Part shown: positions 5,031 through 13,441 of the stretch, one piece after another
Layout of the letters: the number at the start of each line of letters is the position of its first letter
Position numbering within the stretch: the first letter of the stretch is position 1
Source of the DNA: an uncultured Alphaproteobacteria bacterium
GTDB taxonomy: Bacteria > Pseudomonadota > Alphaproteobacteria > Micavibrionales > Micavibrionaceae
DNA length: 17,972 nucleotides
Direction: 5' to 3'
Assembly (NCBI GenBank): GCA_934538895.1
Contig: CAKTCH010000008.1
Span: 1 to 17,972, forward strand
Made by a program: the position numbers and the translations under genes
Notes under the pieces: model-generated
What the model was told of the DNA's origin: nothing
Seen by the model: only the letters and a program-made list of their open reading frames with translations
Database searches by the model: none

Positions 5031-7556
5031 ATGGCACTAGATACCCGGAAGTATGAGAAGAAACATACCGAGCTGCTGCGCGACACGCGGCCGCTCTATG
5101 TGCGCTTTGGCGAAGGGCTGCAAAAATCCGACAGTTCCTTTGCCTTCTGCTTTGTCGGCGTGGTGGCCCTTTATATGTCCCAGGCAGCGCTGCTGATGGG
5201 AGATATTATCTTCGTCATCTATCTGTTGTTCTTCTGGTGGCTGGTGACGCGCGACCGCTCGCTGGCCTTCAAATTGCCGATGGGCGCGAAGTACAAAGAC
5301 AAGCGCAACAGCGGCCCCGGCAACAGCGGCAGGGGCGAAGGCATCCTTTATCTTGGCAACGTCGATAAAACCAACGAAGAAGTGTGGTTCACCAACTCCG
5401 ACGCCCGCACGCATATCCTTTACCTCGGCACCACCGGCGCGGGCAAGACCGAGGGCCTGAAATCGATGGTCACCAACGCCCTGACCTGGGCGTCTGGCTT
5501 CGTTTATATCGACGGTAAGGCCGATACCGATCTGTGGTCTTCGCTTTCCTCTCTGGTGCGCCGCTTTGGCCGCGATGACGATTTGCTGGTGCTGAACTAC
5601 ATGACCGGCAACTCCGATACAAAAGCGCCCTCAAATACCATGAACCCGTTCTCGTCGGGCTCGGCGTCTTACCTGACCAACATGCTTACCAGCCTGATGC
5701 CGAACGCCGAAGGCGACAACGCCATGTGGAAAGAGCGTGCGGTGGCTTTGGTGGCGGCGCTGATGCCGGTGATGACATGGAAACGCGATAATCAGGAAAT
5801 CCCGATGTCGGTCAGCACCATTCGCGATGCACTGAACCTGAACGTGGTCATCAGGCTTTCGCGCGACCCGGCGGTCCCCGATCACCTCAAGGCCGGCTTG
5901 CGCGGCTACCTCGACACCCTGCCCGGCTATATCGACACGGCCTTCGACGACGAGGGCAAGGAAAAACCCGTCGGGCCGGACAACCCCGGCGTCGATACCA
6001 CCACGCCGCGCCAGCAGCACGGTTACCTCGCCATGCAGTTTACCCGCTCGCTGCAATCACTCGGCGACGATTACGGCTACATCTTCGATACGCAGGCCGC
6101 GGACGTCGATATGCTCGACGTGGTGCTGAACCGCCGTATCCTGATCGTTCTGATCCCGGCTCTTGAAAAATCGTCCGACGAAACCGCCAACCTCGGTAAG
6201 ATCGTCGCCGCCACCATCAAGGGGATGATGGGTTCGACGCTGGGTTCCACCGTTGAGGGCGAATCCGCCACTGTCATCGAAAACAAGGTCACGACATCAG
6301 CCACGCCGTTCATGACCGTGTTCGACGAAGTCGGTTACTATACCGCGCAGGGCATGGCCGTGATGGCCGCGCAGGCGCGTTCCCTCGGCTTCTGCCTCAT
6401 CTATTCCGCGCAGGATTTACCGGCGATGGAAAAGCGCGTGAAGGAAGAAGCGCGTTCCATTACCGCGAACTGTAACATCAAAATCTTCGGCAAGCTGGAA
6501 GACCCGACGCAGACCAAGGAATTTTTTGAAAAGACCGTGGGTTCCACGCTGGTGATGGAAGCGTCCGGCTTCCAGCTCGCGGGTGGCTCGCAATCCACCG
6601 GGTCGTACTACGATAACAAACAGGCCGGCCTGCAAATCCGCTCCCGCGCCAGTTATGAAGCGTTGCGCGGCTTCAAGGCCGGGCAGGCCTGCATCGCCTT
6701 CGGCGAGATGGTCATCGACACGCAAATCTTCTATTGCGCGCCCGGTTTCGCCAAAGCCATGCGCGTGCAGCGTTTCGTCGCCCTGCCGCCGCCGGACGAA
6801 CAACTGATCCGCCATGCGCCCGTCATTACCAAGGTACGCGACCTGCTGGTGCACAAGACATGGACCGCTGCCAAAGCCGCGGCCAAAATCGAAACGCCTG
6901 ATGAAATCGCCGCCATAGCCAAGGCGCTGGAATACGCGACAGCGGAAGGCAATACCGGCAGGACGCAAGCGGGCATGGCCGCCGTCGCCAGCGTGCATAT
7001 CCTGCATAATCCGGACGATCTGGAAGCGCCGGAAACAGCCGTGGCGGCAAGCGCCGCTACGGGCGGTCCCGCACCCGCCGCGCCGCAAGCCCCGGCAGCA
7101 CCCGCCGCCGCACCGGTTTCACCGATCGCGTCGATCATCGCGACACGCCAGCCCGCCAGCCCGCCACCGGCGGATGCGCCGCCGCTGACAGCGACGGCGC
7201 CGGCAGCGTCTGCCCCACCGCAAACGCCTCCGGCAGCGGCCACTGGCGGCAACCCCATGTCTTTCTTCAGCAAGAAACCGGCAGAGGAAGAATCCGCCGC
7301 ACCAACCCCGGCCCCAGCAGCGCAGCCTTCCTACGTCGAACCGGCGCCAGCGAAGCCGATCAATTGGGAAACGCTGCTTAATACGCCGCCCGCAGAACAA
7401 CCCGCTCAGGATGCCGCACAACCAGCAAAACCAGACCAGCCGCCCGCCGAAAAGCTTCCGGCGGTGGACGACGAGACGCGCGCTATCCTCGACAAGGCCG
7501 CAAAAGATTTGCAGGGCAAGCTTCGCGGAAATGACGATGGCGAAAATCAGGACTGA
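5031..7556 (+). CDS. DotL/IcmO (TrbC)-like type IV coupling ATPase
   Basis: Type IV coupling proteins are inner-membrane hexameric ATPases that bring substrates to the secretion channel. This 841-residue protein has two N-terminal spans (about 36-50 and 57-72), Walker A GTTGAGKT at 133-140, and Walker B FMTVFDE at 427-433, followed by a QAR(S)LG/YSAQD segment (448-462) typical of VirD4/TraD-type enzymes. The length exceeds the roughly 780 residues of Legionella DotL because residues about 665-810 are a Pro/Ala-rich low-complexity stretch, ending in a short conserved-looking charged segment (DDETRAILDKAAKDLQGKL). In Legionella the DotL C-terminus binds IcmS/IcmW/LvgA adaptors, so this tail may have a similar docking use. 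The ribosome binding site is weak. The 3' end overlaps the next gene by 20 bp. Confidence 0.92.
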   Translation: MALDTRKYEKKHTELLRDTRPLYVRFGEGLQKSDSSFAFCFVGVVALYMSQAALLMGDIIFVIYLLFFWWLVTRDRSLAFKLPMGAKYKDKRNSGPGNSGRGEGILYLGNVDKTNEEVWFTNSDARTHILYLGTTGAGKTEGLKSMVTNALTWASGFVYIDGKADTDLWSSLSSLVRRFGRDDDLLVLNYMTGNSDTKAPSNTMNPFSSGSASYLTNMLTSLMPNAEGDNAMWKERAVALVAALMPVMTWKRDNQEIPMSVSTIRDALNLNVVIRLSRDPAVPDHLKAGLRGYLDTLPGYIDTAFDDEGKEKPVGPDNPGVDTTTPRQQHGYLAMQFTRSLQSLGDDYGYIFDTQAADVDMLDVVLNRRILIVLIPALEKSSDETANLGKIVAATIKGMMGSTLGSTVEGESATVIENKVTTSATPFMTVFDEVGYYTAQGMAVMAAQARSLGFCLIYSAQDLPAMEKRVKEEARSITANCNIKIFGKLEDPTQTKEFFEKTVGSTLVMEASGFQLAGGSQSTGSYYDNKQAGLQIRSRASYEALRGFKAGQACIAFGEMVIDTQIFYCAPGFAKAMRVQRFVALPPPDEQLIRHAPVITKVRDLLVHKTWTAAKAAAKIETPDEIAAIAKALEYATAEGNTGRTQAGMAAVASVHILHNPDDLEAPETAVAASAATGGPAPAAPQAPAAPAAAPVSPIASIIATRQPASPPPADAPPLTATAPAASAPPQTPPAAATGGNPMSFFSKKPAEEESAAPTPAPAAQPSYVEPAPAKPINWETLLNTPPAEQPAQDAAQPAKPDQPPAEKLPAVDDETRAILDKAAKDLQGKLRGNDDGENQD

Positions 7557-8244
7557 TCGCACGCAATCCGGAAACGTCTTCCTGATTATCCTGATCGGGA
7601 TCGGCATGTTCGCCGCCCTGATGTTCACCTTCTCGCGCGGCATCCAGCAGGGCACCGAAGGCCTGAGCGGGCGTCAGGCCGAACTGGCCGCCAGCGATAT
7701 CGTCAGCTACGGCCAGCAGGTGCAGCGCGGTGTGGAAAGACTGATCGCCCGCGGCATATCGGAAACGGACATCAGCTTCGCCAATCCGGTCGATACCAAC
7801 TACACCAACCCCCATTGCAGCGGCGATAACCGTTGCCTGGTGTTTCATCCTGACGGGGGCGCCGTCGCATGGAAATCTCCGCCGCAGGGCGTGAACTACA
7901 CCAGCGCGGATTATTTCATCGGCCCCAACCGCGTCGGCAGCGCCGACGGCACCACGTTGAATATCGGCACATCGGCGCGCGATCTGGTCATTATGCTTCC
8001 TGTGAATGAAGCCGTCTGCGCAGCGATCAACGGATTGACCAGCAAGCTCGACATCTGGGCCAACGGCAGCACCGCCAATACGGCCACCCGTTTCACGGGA
8101 AATTATGCGGCAGGCGGCGGCGCGGCGATTTCCTTCAGCAGCACCAGCCACCAGCCGGTATCAGGCTGCTTCTGCGAAGGTGCGCTGCCCTGCACCCCGC
8201 CAGCAAAGCAGTCATACTACTATAACACGCTGCACGCCCGTTAG
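7537..8244 (+). CDS. Pilin-like single-span exported protein, last gene of the dotM/dotL operon
   Basis: From ATG 7537 (ATG 7531 is also possible) the protein has 235 residues and overlaps the end of the DotL-like gene. The N-terminus has a short basic segment, then SGNVFLIILIGIGMFAALMF at about 11-30, then SRGIQQG, and a helix continuing through RQAELAASDIVSYGQQVQRG. That layout, a hydrophobic helix flowing into an amphipathic one, is like type IV prepilins and pseudopilins, and I recall similar unnamed alphaproteobacterial proteins beginning QxGNVxFxILIGVALFAAL. The C-terminal domain is presumably periplasmic and contains seven cysteines, including HCSGDNRC and GCFC, suggesting disulphides. 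No classical G-F/E prepilin cleavage motif is evident. The function is unknown; a role with the coupling complex is inferred from the overlap. Confidence 0.72.
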   Translation: MAKIRTDRTQSGNVFLIILIGIGMFAALMFTFSRGIQQGTEGLSGRQAELAASDIVSYGQQVQRGVERLIARGISETDISFANPVDTNYTNPHCSGDNRCLVFHPDGGAVAWKSPPQGVNYTSADYFIGPNRVGSADGTTLNIGTSARDLVIMLPVNEAVCAAINGLTSKLDIWANGSTANTATRFTGNYAAGGGAAISFSSTSHQPVSGCFCEGALPCTPPAKQSYYYNTLHAR

Positions 8245-8271
8245 GCACAGGACTCGTTAATGATCAATTTA

Positions 8272-8430
8272 TGAACACGGCGCACACAACGATCACAACG
8301 CCCTTGCACAAGCTTGTCATCCTGAGCGGAGGGATCTTATCAAGCTTAAACCGGGTCAGATCCCTCGGCTGCGCTCGGGATGACGGTATTGAGTCGGATT
8401 TCGTCGTGATCGTTGTACCCGCCGTATTCA
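8272..8430. repeat. 159-bp nested imperfect inverted repeat (MITE- or REP-like)
   Basis: The outer arms 8272-8300 and 8402-8430 are complementary at 24 of 29 positions, including a perfect 11-bp block (ACAACGATCAC at 8286-8296, complement at 8406-8416). Inside lies a second palindrome, 8316-8384. The structure fills most of the 347-bp gap between the pilin-like gene and argS, where I see no coding frame. It could be a small non-autonomous mobile repeat or a transcript-end structure. I saw no target-site duplication and no second copy in this window. Confidence 0.6.
8316..8384. repeat. REP-like palindrome GTCATCCTGAGCG...CGCTCGGGATGAC
   Basis: The left arm GTCATCCTGAGCGGAGGGATC and the right arm GATCCCTCGGCTGCGCTCGGGATGAC (8359-8384) pair over more than 18 bases, apart from a five-base bulge and one wobble. 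The motif 'GTCATCC(C/T)GAGCG...GAGGGATC' is a familiar intergenic repeat type in many Gram-negative genomes. At the end of the plus-strand operon and facing the end of argS, it could stabilise or terminate either transcript. It has no clear T-run. Confidence 0.6.
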
Positions 8431-8591
8431 GATTCTTTATTTCCTAGAATGAATGAGTCCTGGGCCTGGAGTTTTGCGATTCTCAACTGCAAGATAACTT
8501 TAAGATTTTCTGTCATTCTCCGGCATCTCTCACCTGCTTCGACAGCCGGATCTCATAAATACGAATCATAAAGGCTTCCCACGCCTACAGA

Positions 8592-10352
8592 TTACATCCG
8601 TTCCGGAATATCGATCCCCATCAGCCCCGTCAGCAACACCAGTTGCGCCAGCGCCATGCGGCAAAGCTGTAAACGGCTGGCCTTCAGCGCATCGTCGGAT
8701 TCCGAAAGAATATGGCAGTTGCCGTAGAAACTGCTGAATTCCTGCGCCAGACGATGGGCATATTCGCACAGCACATGCGGCGTATAATTCTTGAGCGCGA
8801 TTGCAAACACTTCCGGCAGCTGCGTCATCAAAAGCGCCAGTGCGCGATCGCCATCCCGCAACACGAACGGCGCTGTTTCATCAATCGCCCCGGATTTGCG
8901 CAGCAACGATTTAATCCGCACAGCCTGATACAAAATATAAGGCCCGGTCTTACCCTCGAAACTGGTCAGGCGGTCGAGATCGAAAACATAATCTGCCTGA
9001 CGCTGGTTCTGCAAATCGGCGAATTTGATCGCCGCGATCCCCACCATCTGCGCAATTTCCTGACGCTCTTCCGGTGCGACGTCTTTGGCCAGATCTGCTT
9101 CGTCCAGACGCGCCTGCGCCTTCTCACGCCCCATGGCGATTAAATCCTCAAGGCGCAAAACACCACCCTCACGGGTTTTGAACGGCTTGCCGTCTGTACC
9201 GTTCATCGTGCCGAAACCCGCGAAAGTCAACTCGACAGCGGCAGGAGCAATCCCCGACAAACGCGCCGCGCGGAACACTTGCTCGAAATGCAGGCTCTGA
9301 CGCTGATCGACGACATAAATAATCTTCGATGGCTTATAAAGATCCATACGCTCGACAATCGTCGCCAGATCGGTGGTGCCGTACATCACCGCGCCGTCGC
9401 GCTTATAAAGGATAAGCGGCGGTATCTCTTTCTGATCGTCGTTCTTTTTGACAGGCACCACCAGCGCGCCGTCATCGATAACGGCATATCCTTGAGCCTT
9501 CAGTCTATCCGCCATCGGCGCGATCAAATCATGTACACTGGATTCACCGTTCCACAGGTCGAATTCGACATTCAGGGAATTGAAATTCTCTTTCATCGAT
9601 TCGATCGAGACATTAACAATATGCTGCCACAACGCCCGGTAACCCGCACGCCCATTTTGCAACGCAACAGTCGCCTGACGCGCCTGCTCCATGCGGAATT
9701 CGTCTTCCTTGCAGATTCTCGACGCCGCCGGGTAAACTTCTTCCAGCTCCGCCATATCGAACGGCGATTTTTCCGTATACGGCCCTTGATGAGCTTCGTC
9801 AAAATACGGCCAATCAGGATGGCGCACCGCCATCTCGCTGATGACCATGCCTATCTGCGTACCCCAATCACCCATATGCACGTCGCCAAGGGTTTTATAG
9901 CCGCCAAACTTCATTATCCGGCGCAAGGTGTCGCCAATGATACTGGCGCGCAAATGCCCGACATGCATAGCCTTGGCAATATTCGGCCCGCCATAATCAA
10001 GCACCACCGTTTCACCCTGCGCCAGCGGTTCAACACCGCAACGATCGTCTTTAGAAATACCGGTTAGATGCCCTGCCAGCATATCATCCGTAATATCCAG
10101 ATTAATAAAACCCGGCCCGGCGATTTCCACCTTGGAAAAAAGCGGGTTGGCCGCAAGTTTCGCTACAACCTCTTCCGCGACCATGCGTGGATTCTTCTTG
10201 GCCTGTTTTGCCGCCGCCATCGCGCCATTGCATTGAAACTGCGCCAGATCAGGACGGTCAGAAACACGCGCCGCGCCCAGCTCCGCGGGCAGATTAAGAC
10301 TAACAAAAACTTCACCGACGATTTGTGATAACATGTGAAGGAGTGAAGACAT
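8592..10352 (-). CDS. argS: Arginyl-tRNA synthetase
   Basis: A class I aminoacyl-tRNA synthetase that charges tRNA-Arg with arginine in the cytoplasm, full length at 586 residues. The N-terminal additional (Arg-tRNA-binding) domain covers about 1-110. The HIGH motif is HVGH at 130-133, within NIAKAMHVGHLRAS. A conserved GDVHMGDWGTQIG follows at about 157-168. The KMSKS position reads KPFKTREG at 389-396, the degenerate form usual in ArgRS. The C-terminal anticodon-binding DALR domain includes the stretch around residue 500 onward and ends GLMGIDIPERM. ATG at 10352 overlaps the stop of the VOC gene as TAATG, so the two are probably translationally coupled and transcribed with gyrB. Confidence 0.98.
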   Translation of the reverse strand: MSSLLHMLSQIVGEVFVSLNLPAELGAARVSDRPDLAQFQCNGAMAAAKQAKKNPRMVAEEVVAKLAANPLFSKVEIAGPGFINLDITDDMLAGHLTGISKDDRCGVEPLAQGETVVLDYGGPNIAKAMHVGHLRASIIGDTLRRIMKFGGYKTLGDVHMGDWGTQIGMVISEMAVRHPDWPYFDEAHQGPYTEKSPFDMAELEEVYPAASRICKEDEFRMEQARQATVALQNGRAGYRALWQHIVNVSIESMKENFNSLNVEFDLWNGESSVHDLIAPMADRLKAQGYAVIDDGALVVPVKKNDDQKEIPPLILYKRDGAVMYGTTDLATIVERMDLYKPSKIIYVVDQRQSLHFEQVFRAARLSGIAPAAVELTFAGFGTMNGTDGKPFKTREGGVLRLEDLIAMGREKAQARLDEADLAKDVAPEERQEIAQMVGIAAIKFADLQNQRQADYVFDLDRLTSFEGKTGPYILYQAVRIKSLLRKSGAIDETAPFVLRDGDRALALLMTQLPEVFAIALKNYTPHVLCEYAHRLAQEFSSFYGNCHILSESDDALKASRLQLCRMALAQLVLLTGLMGIDIPERM

Positions 10353-10786
10353 TATAATGATTCCTGTTGAGTAATCTCGACCATAATAAAACGGATCAGA
10401 TATCCATCCGGATCCTGTACAAGGATTTCACGGCAGAAGCTTTTCTCATCGCCAGTTTGATACCACTTCTCACGCTCTTCATATATAGGCCAATCCTTAG
10501 CCAGCAAACGCGCCTTTATTGCATCAAGCTCATTCGTTTCAATCTGACAATTGATACCGCGACCAAAGGGTTGCTCCATCGCCCCGATTTCCCAGTTCCC
10601 GCTACGCTGATCAAGCATAATTTGCGCTGAACCATAATCAAGATAAGCGAAATTGTTCTCCATCCTGTCAAAAACAACACGGAATCCAAGAACATTACAC
10701 CAAAAATCGAGGCTCTTCCGGATATCAGAGACAAGAAACTCTGGCACTAAAGCCGCCCATTGGTAATTCTCCATCGAGACGCTCAT
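10352..10786 (-). CDS. VOC (glyoxalase/bleomycin-resistance fold) family protein
   Basis: A 144-residue single-domain protein with the vicinal-oxygen-chelate pattern: a first beta-alpha unit (VPEFLVSDIRKSLDFWCNVL, then GFRVVFDR), a central FAYLDYGSAQIML strand pair, and a C-terminal DPDGYLIRFIMVE, which is the usual end of this fold. The closing Glu of FIMVE matches a family metal ligand position; His ligands are not evident, so the bleomycin-resistance-like binding type is more likely than a true glyoxalase. The substrate is unknown. M1 or M5 could be the start. It sits two bases downstream of gyrB and overlaps argS, so it is expressed with two essential genes although it is not a usual partner of either. 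Confidence 0.85.
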   Translation of the reverse strand: MSVSMENYQWAALVPEFLVSDIRKSLDFWCNVLGFRVVFDRMENNFAYLDYGSAQIMLDQRSGNWEIGAMEQPFGRGINCQIETNELDAIKARLLAKDWPIYEEREKWYQTGDEKSFCREILVQDPDGYLIRFIMVEITQQESL

Positions 10787-10788
10787 AG

Positions 10789-13284
10789 TTACACGTCCAG
10801 ATTGGAAACCTTCAACGCGTTATCCTGAATGAATTTGCGGCGCGGTTCGACGATGTCGCCCATGAGAGTCGAGAATATCTCGTTTGATTTTTCCGCGTCC
10901 TTGATATTCACCTGCAACAATGTACGCACCGCCGGATCGAGCGTGGTTTCCCACAGCTGTTCCGGGTTCATTTCACCAAGACCTTTATAGCGCTGGATCT
11001 GCAAACCCTTGCGGCCAACCGTCTGCACGGCATCGTAAAGGCTGGATGGCCCCTGCACATCAGCCAGCACCTTGGTGCCGTCTTTGTTGCTGATCTTGGA
11101 AATATCTTCCGAGAAACTCTCGGTCAACCAATCGCGGTTGTTATTGAGACGCACCGCTTCGGTCGAACGCAACGATTCCACCGGAATGCGCACGGTTTCT
11201 TTCACGCCGCGCAACGTACGAGTGAACATGTAACCGCCCACAGGTATAAATTCGCCGCGCCAGCCTTGCTCGCGCTTATCCGCCAGCGCGTTCATACGTG
11301 CAGCCAGTTTCCCGGCCAATTCCTCACCACGCTTCACATCGGCAAAGATCGTATCGTCAAATGCGCCGACGATCGCCGCCTGCTCCACCACGGCGCGATT
11401 GCCCACGCGCGTAACCAAGGTTTGAATGCTCGATTTCACCGCGCGGGTTTTCACCAGCAACTCACGCAGTTCTTCGCCGCTATATGTTTTCGGGCCGATA
11501 TTGAGAATAACCTCGTCACCGAGCGCCGCGTCGATCAGATAATCTTCCAGCGCCGCGTCGTTTTTCAGATACAGCTCTACCGAATTACCGCGCTTCACCT
11601 TGTAAAGCGGCGGCTGCGCGATATAGAGATAACCGTGCGTGATCACTTCCGGCATATGGCGATAAAAGAACGTCAGCAGCAGCGTACGAATGTGCGAACC
11701 GTCGACGTCAGCATCGGTCATGATAATGATTTTGTGATAGCGAATTTTCTCGATATTGAATTCTTCGCTGCCGATGCTGGTGCCGAGCGCCGTGATCAGC
11801 GTGCCTAACTCGTTATTACTAAGCACCTTGTCAAAACGCGCGCGCTCGACATTCAGCACTTTACCGCGCAACGGCAAAATCGCCTGCGATTTGCGGTGAC
11901 GGCCCGACTTCGCCGAGCCGCCCGCCGAGTCACCCTCGACGATGAACAATTCGGATTTCGCCGGATCGCGCTCCTGACAATCCGCCAGCTTGCCCGGCAG
12001 GCTGGAAATATCCATGATGCCTTTGCGGCGCGTCAGATCCCGCGCCTTGCGCGCGGCCTCGCGCGCGGTGGCAGCCTCGATGATCTTGCCGACCACGCGC
12101 CGGGAATCCGCCGGGTTTTCACCCAGCCATGTACTTAAATGCTCGGCAATTGCCGCCTCAACGACCGGGCGCACTTCCGAAGACACCAATTTGTCTTTCG
12201 TCTGCGAGGAAAATTTCGGATCGGGCACTTTCACGGACAAAACGCAGGTCAGCCCTTCGCGCATATCCTCGCCCGAAAGCTTCAGGTCTTTATTTTTTTT
12301 CAGCAACCCTTCTTCTTCCGCGTATTTCATCAATACGCGGGTCAGCGCGTTACGAAAGCCCTGAAGGTGCGTGCCGCCGTCGCGCTGCGGGATGTTGTTG
12401 GTAAAGCACAGCATCGATTCATGATAAACATCCGTCCATTCCAGCGCGCATTCCACGGTGATACCGGCGGTTTCATCGAAAGCGGTAATATGAACCGGCT
12501 TCTTCCCGAGCGGCGTCTTGTTGCGGTTCAGGTAATTGACGAAGCTTTCAATGCCGCCGTCGAAATGGAAGTTCACTTCCTTGTACGGGTCCTCGCGGTC
12601 GTCGCGCAGGAAGATATTCACGCCCGAATTCAGGAACGCCAGTTCGCGCAGGCGGTCCTCCAGCGTGGTAAAGTCGAATGCGGTCATGGTGAAAGTTTCA
12701 GGCGACGGCAGGAAAGTTACTTCCGTGCCAGTACGCTGACCCGGCGCCATATCACCGACAGCTTTCAGCGGCGCCTCGGCCTCGCCGTGGCGAAAACGCA
12801 TTTCCCAGACCTGACCCTGACGGTGAATTTTCAGATCCAGATATTCGGACAGCGCGTTCACGACCGAGACGCCGACGCCGTGCAAGCCGCCGGAAACCTT
12901 GTAGGAGTTCTGGTCGAACTTGCCGCCCGCGTGCAGCTGGGTCATGATCACTTCAGCGGCGGAAACGCCTTCTTCCTTGTGAATATCCACCGGAATGCCG
13001 CGGCCATTGTCGCGAATGGTGACGGAACCGTTGTTATTGATGACGACGTCTATACGGTCGCAATGCCCCGCCAGCGATTCATCGATCGCGTTATCGACGA
13101 CCTCGTACACCATGTGATGCAGGCCCGAACCGTCATCCGTATCGCCGATATACATGCCCGGGCGCTTGCGCACAGCGTCGAGCCCGCGCAGCACTTTAAT
13201 GGAATCGGCGCCATAGGCGGCAGCAGCCGCTTTCTGGGCTTCGAGTTGTTCGGAATCGGTTACGCGCTGGGCCATTTCAGACAT
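10789..13284 (-). CDS. gyrB: DNA gyrase subunit B
   Basis: The ATPase and TOPRIM subunit of DNA gyrase, which with GyrA introduces negative supercoils. It has 831 residues, including the extra C-terminal-region insert of Gram-negative enzymes. The GHKL ATPase domain shows catalytic E61 and Mg-binding N65 (EVVDNAIDES), DNGRGIP at 92-98 and GGLHGVGVS at 132-140. The transducer has QTK at 361-363. The TOPRIM domain shows E450 (LFIVEGDSAGGSAK), PLRGKVLNVE, and D524/D526 (MTDADVDGSH). The closing GyrB signature QRYKGLGEMNP is at 764-774. The ribosome binding site is weak. It lies downstream of recF with an AT-rich 157-bp gap (13285-13441) that probably holds its own promoter. Confidence 0.99.
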   Translation of the reverse strand: MSEMAQRVTDSEQLEAQKAAAAAYGADSIKVLRGLDAVRKRPGMYIGDTDDGSGLHHMVYEVVDNAIDESLAGHCDRIDVVINNNGSVTIRDNGRGIPVDIHKEEGVSAAEVIMTQLHAGGKFDQNSYKVSGGLHGVGVSVVNALSEYLDLKIHRQGQVWEMRFRHGEAEAPLKAVGDMAPGQRTGTEVTFLPSPETFTMTAFDFTTLEDRLRELAFLNSGVNIFLRDDREDPYKEVNFHFDGGIESFVNYLNRNKTPLGKKPVHITAFDETAGITVECALEWTDVYHESMLCFTNNIPQRDGGTHLQGFRNALTRVLMKYAEEEGLLKKNKDLKLSGEDMREGLTCVLSVKVPDPKFSSQTKDKLVSSEVRPVVEAAIAEHLSTWLGENPADSRRVVGKIIEAATAREAARKARDLTRRKGIMDISSLPGKLADCQERDPAKSELFIVEGDSAGGSAKSGRHRKSQAILPLRGKVLNVERARFDKVLSNNELGTLITALGTSIGSEEFNIEKIRYHKIIIMTDADVDGSHIRTLLLTFFYRHMPEVITHGYLYIAQPPLYKVKRGNSVELYLKNDAALEDYLIDAALGDEVILNIGPKTYSGEELRELLVKTRAVKSSIQTLVTRVGNRAVVEQAAIVGAFDDTIFADVKRGEELAGKLAARMNALADKREQGWRGEFIPVGGYMFTRTLRGVKETVRIPVESLRSTEAVRLNNNRDWLTESFSEDISKISNKDGTKVLADVQGPSSLYDAVQTVGRKGLQIQRYKGLGEMNPEQLWETTLDPAVRTLLQVNIKDAEKSNEIFSTLMGDIVEPRRKFIQDNALKVSNLDV

Positions 13285-13441
13285 GTTTCGGATACGTTTG
13301 CTTGCAAAAAAATAATATAGTTTAAGAGGTCATTTTTTATAGCATCCGCCCATAAAAAAAGCACCGTAAAAAGCGCGTTTTCGACCGTTTTCCCAGCCTA
13401 AATTATCATGAAAAATCAGATAGTTATAAAGAGCGAATTTA

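Noticed and set aside
6417..7655. Several minus-strand frames under the DotL-like gene
   Set aside because: They mirror the Pro/Ala-rich and ATPase coding regions as Gly/Arg/Ala-rich strings and have no supporting start sites.
9279..10067. Plus-strand frame of 262 codons opposite argS
   Set aside because: Antisense to argS; no domain, and the frame runs only because of codon bias on the other strand.
12139..13320. Long plus-strand frame of 393 codons opposite gyrB
   Set aside because: It is fully antisense to an unmistakable gyrB, has no ribosome binding site or recognisable domain, and its composition (His/Arg/Gln-rich) is what the complement of a conserved coding frame gives.
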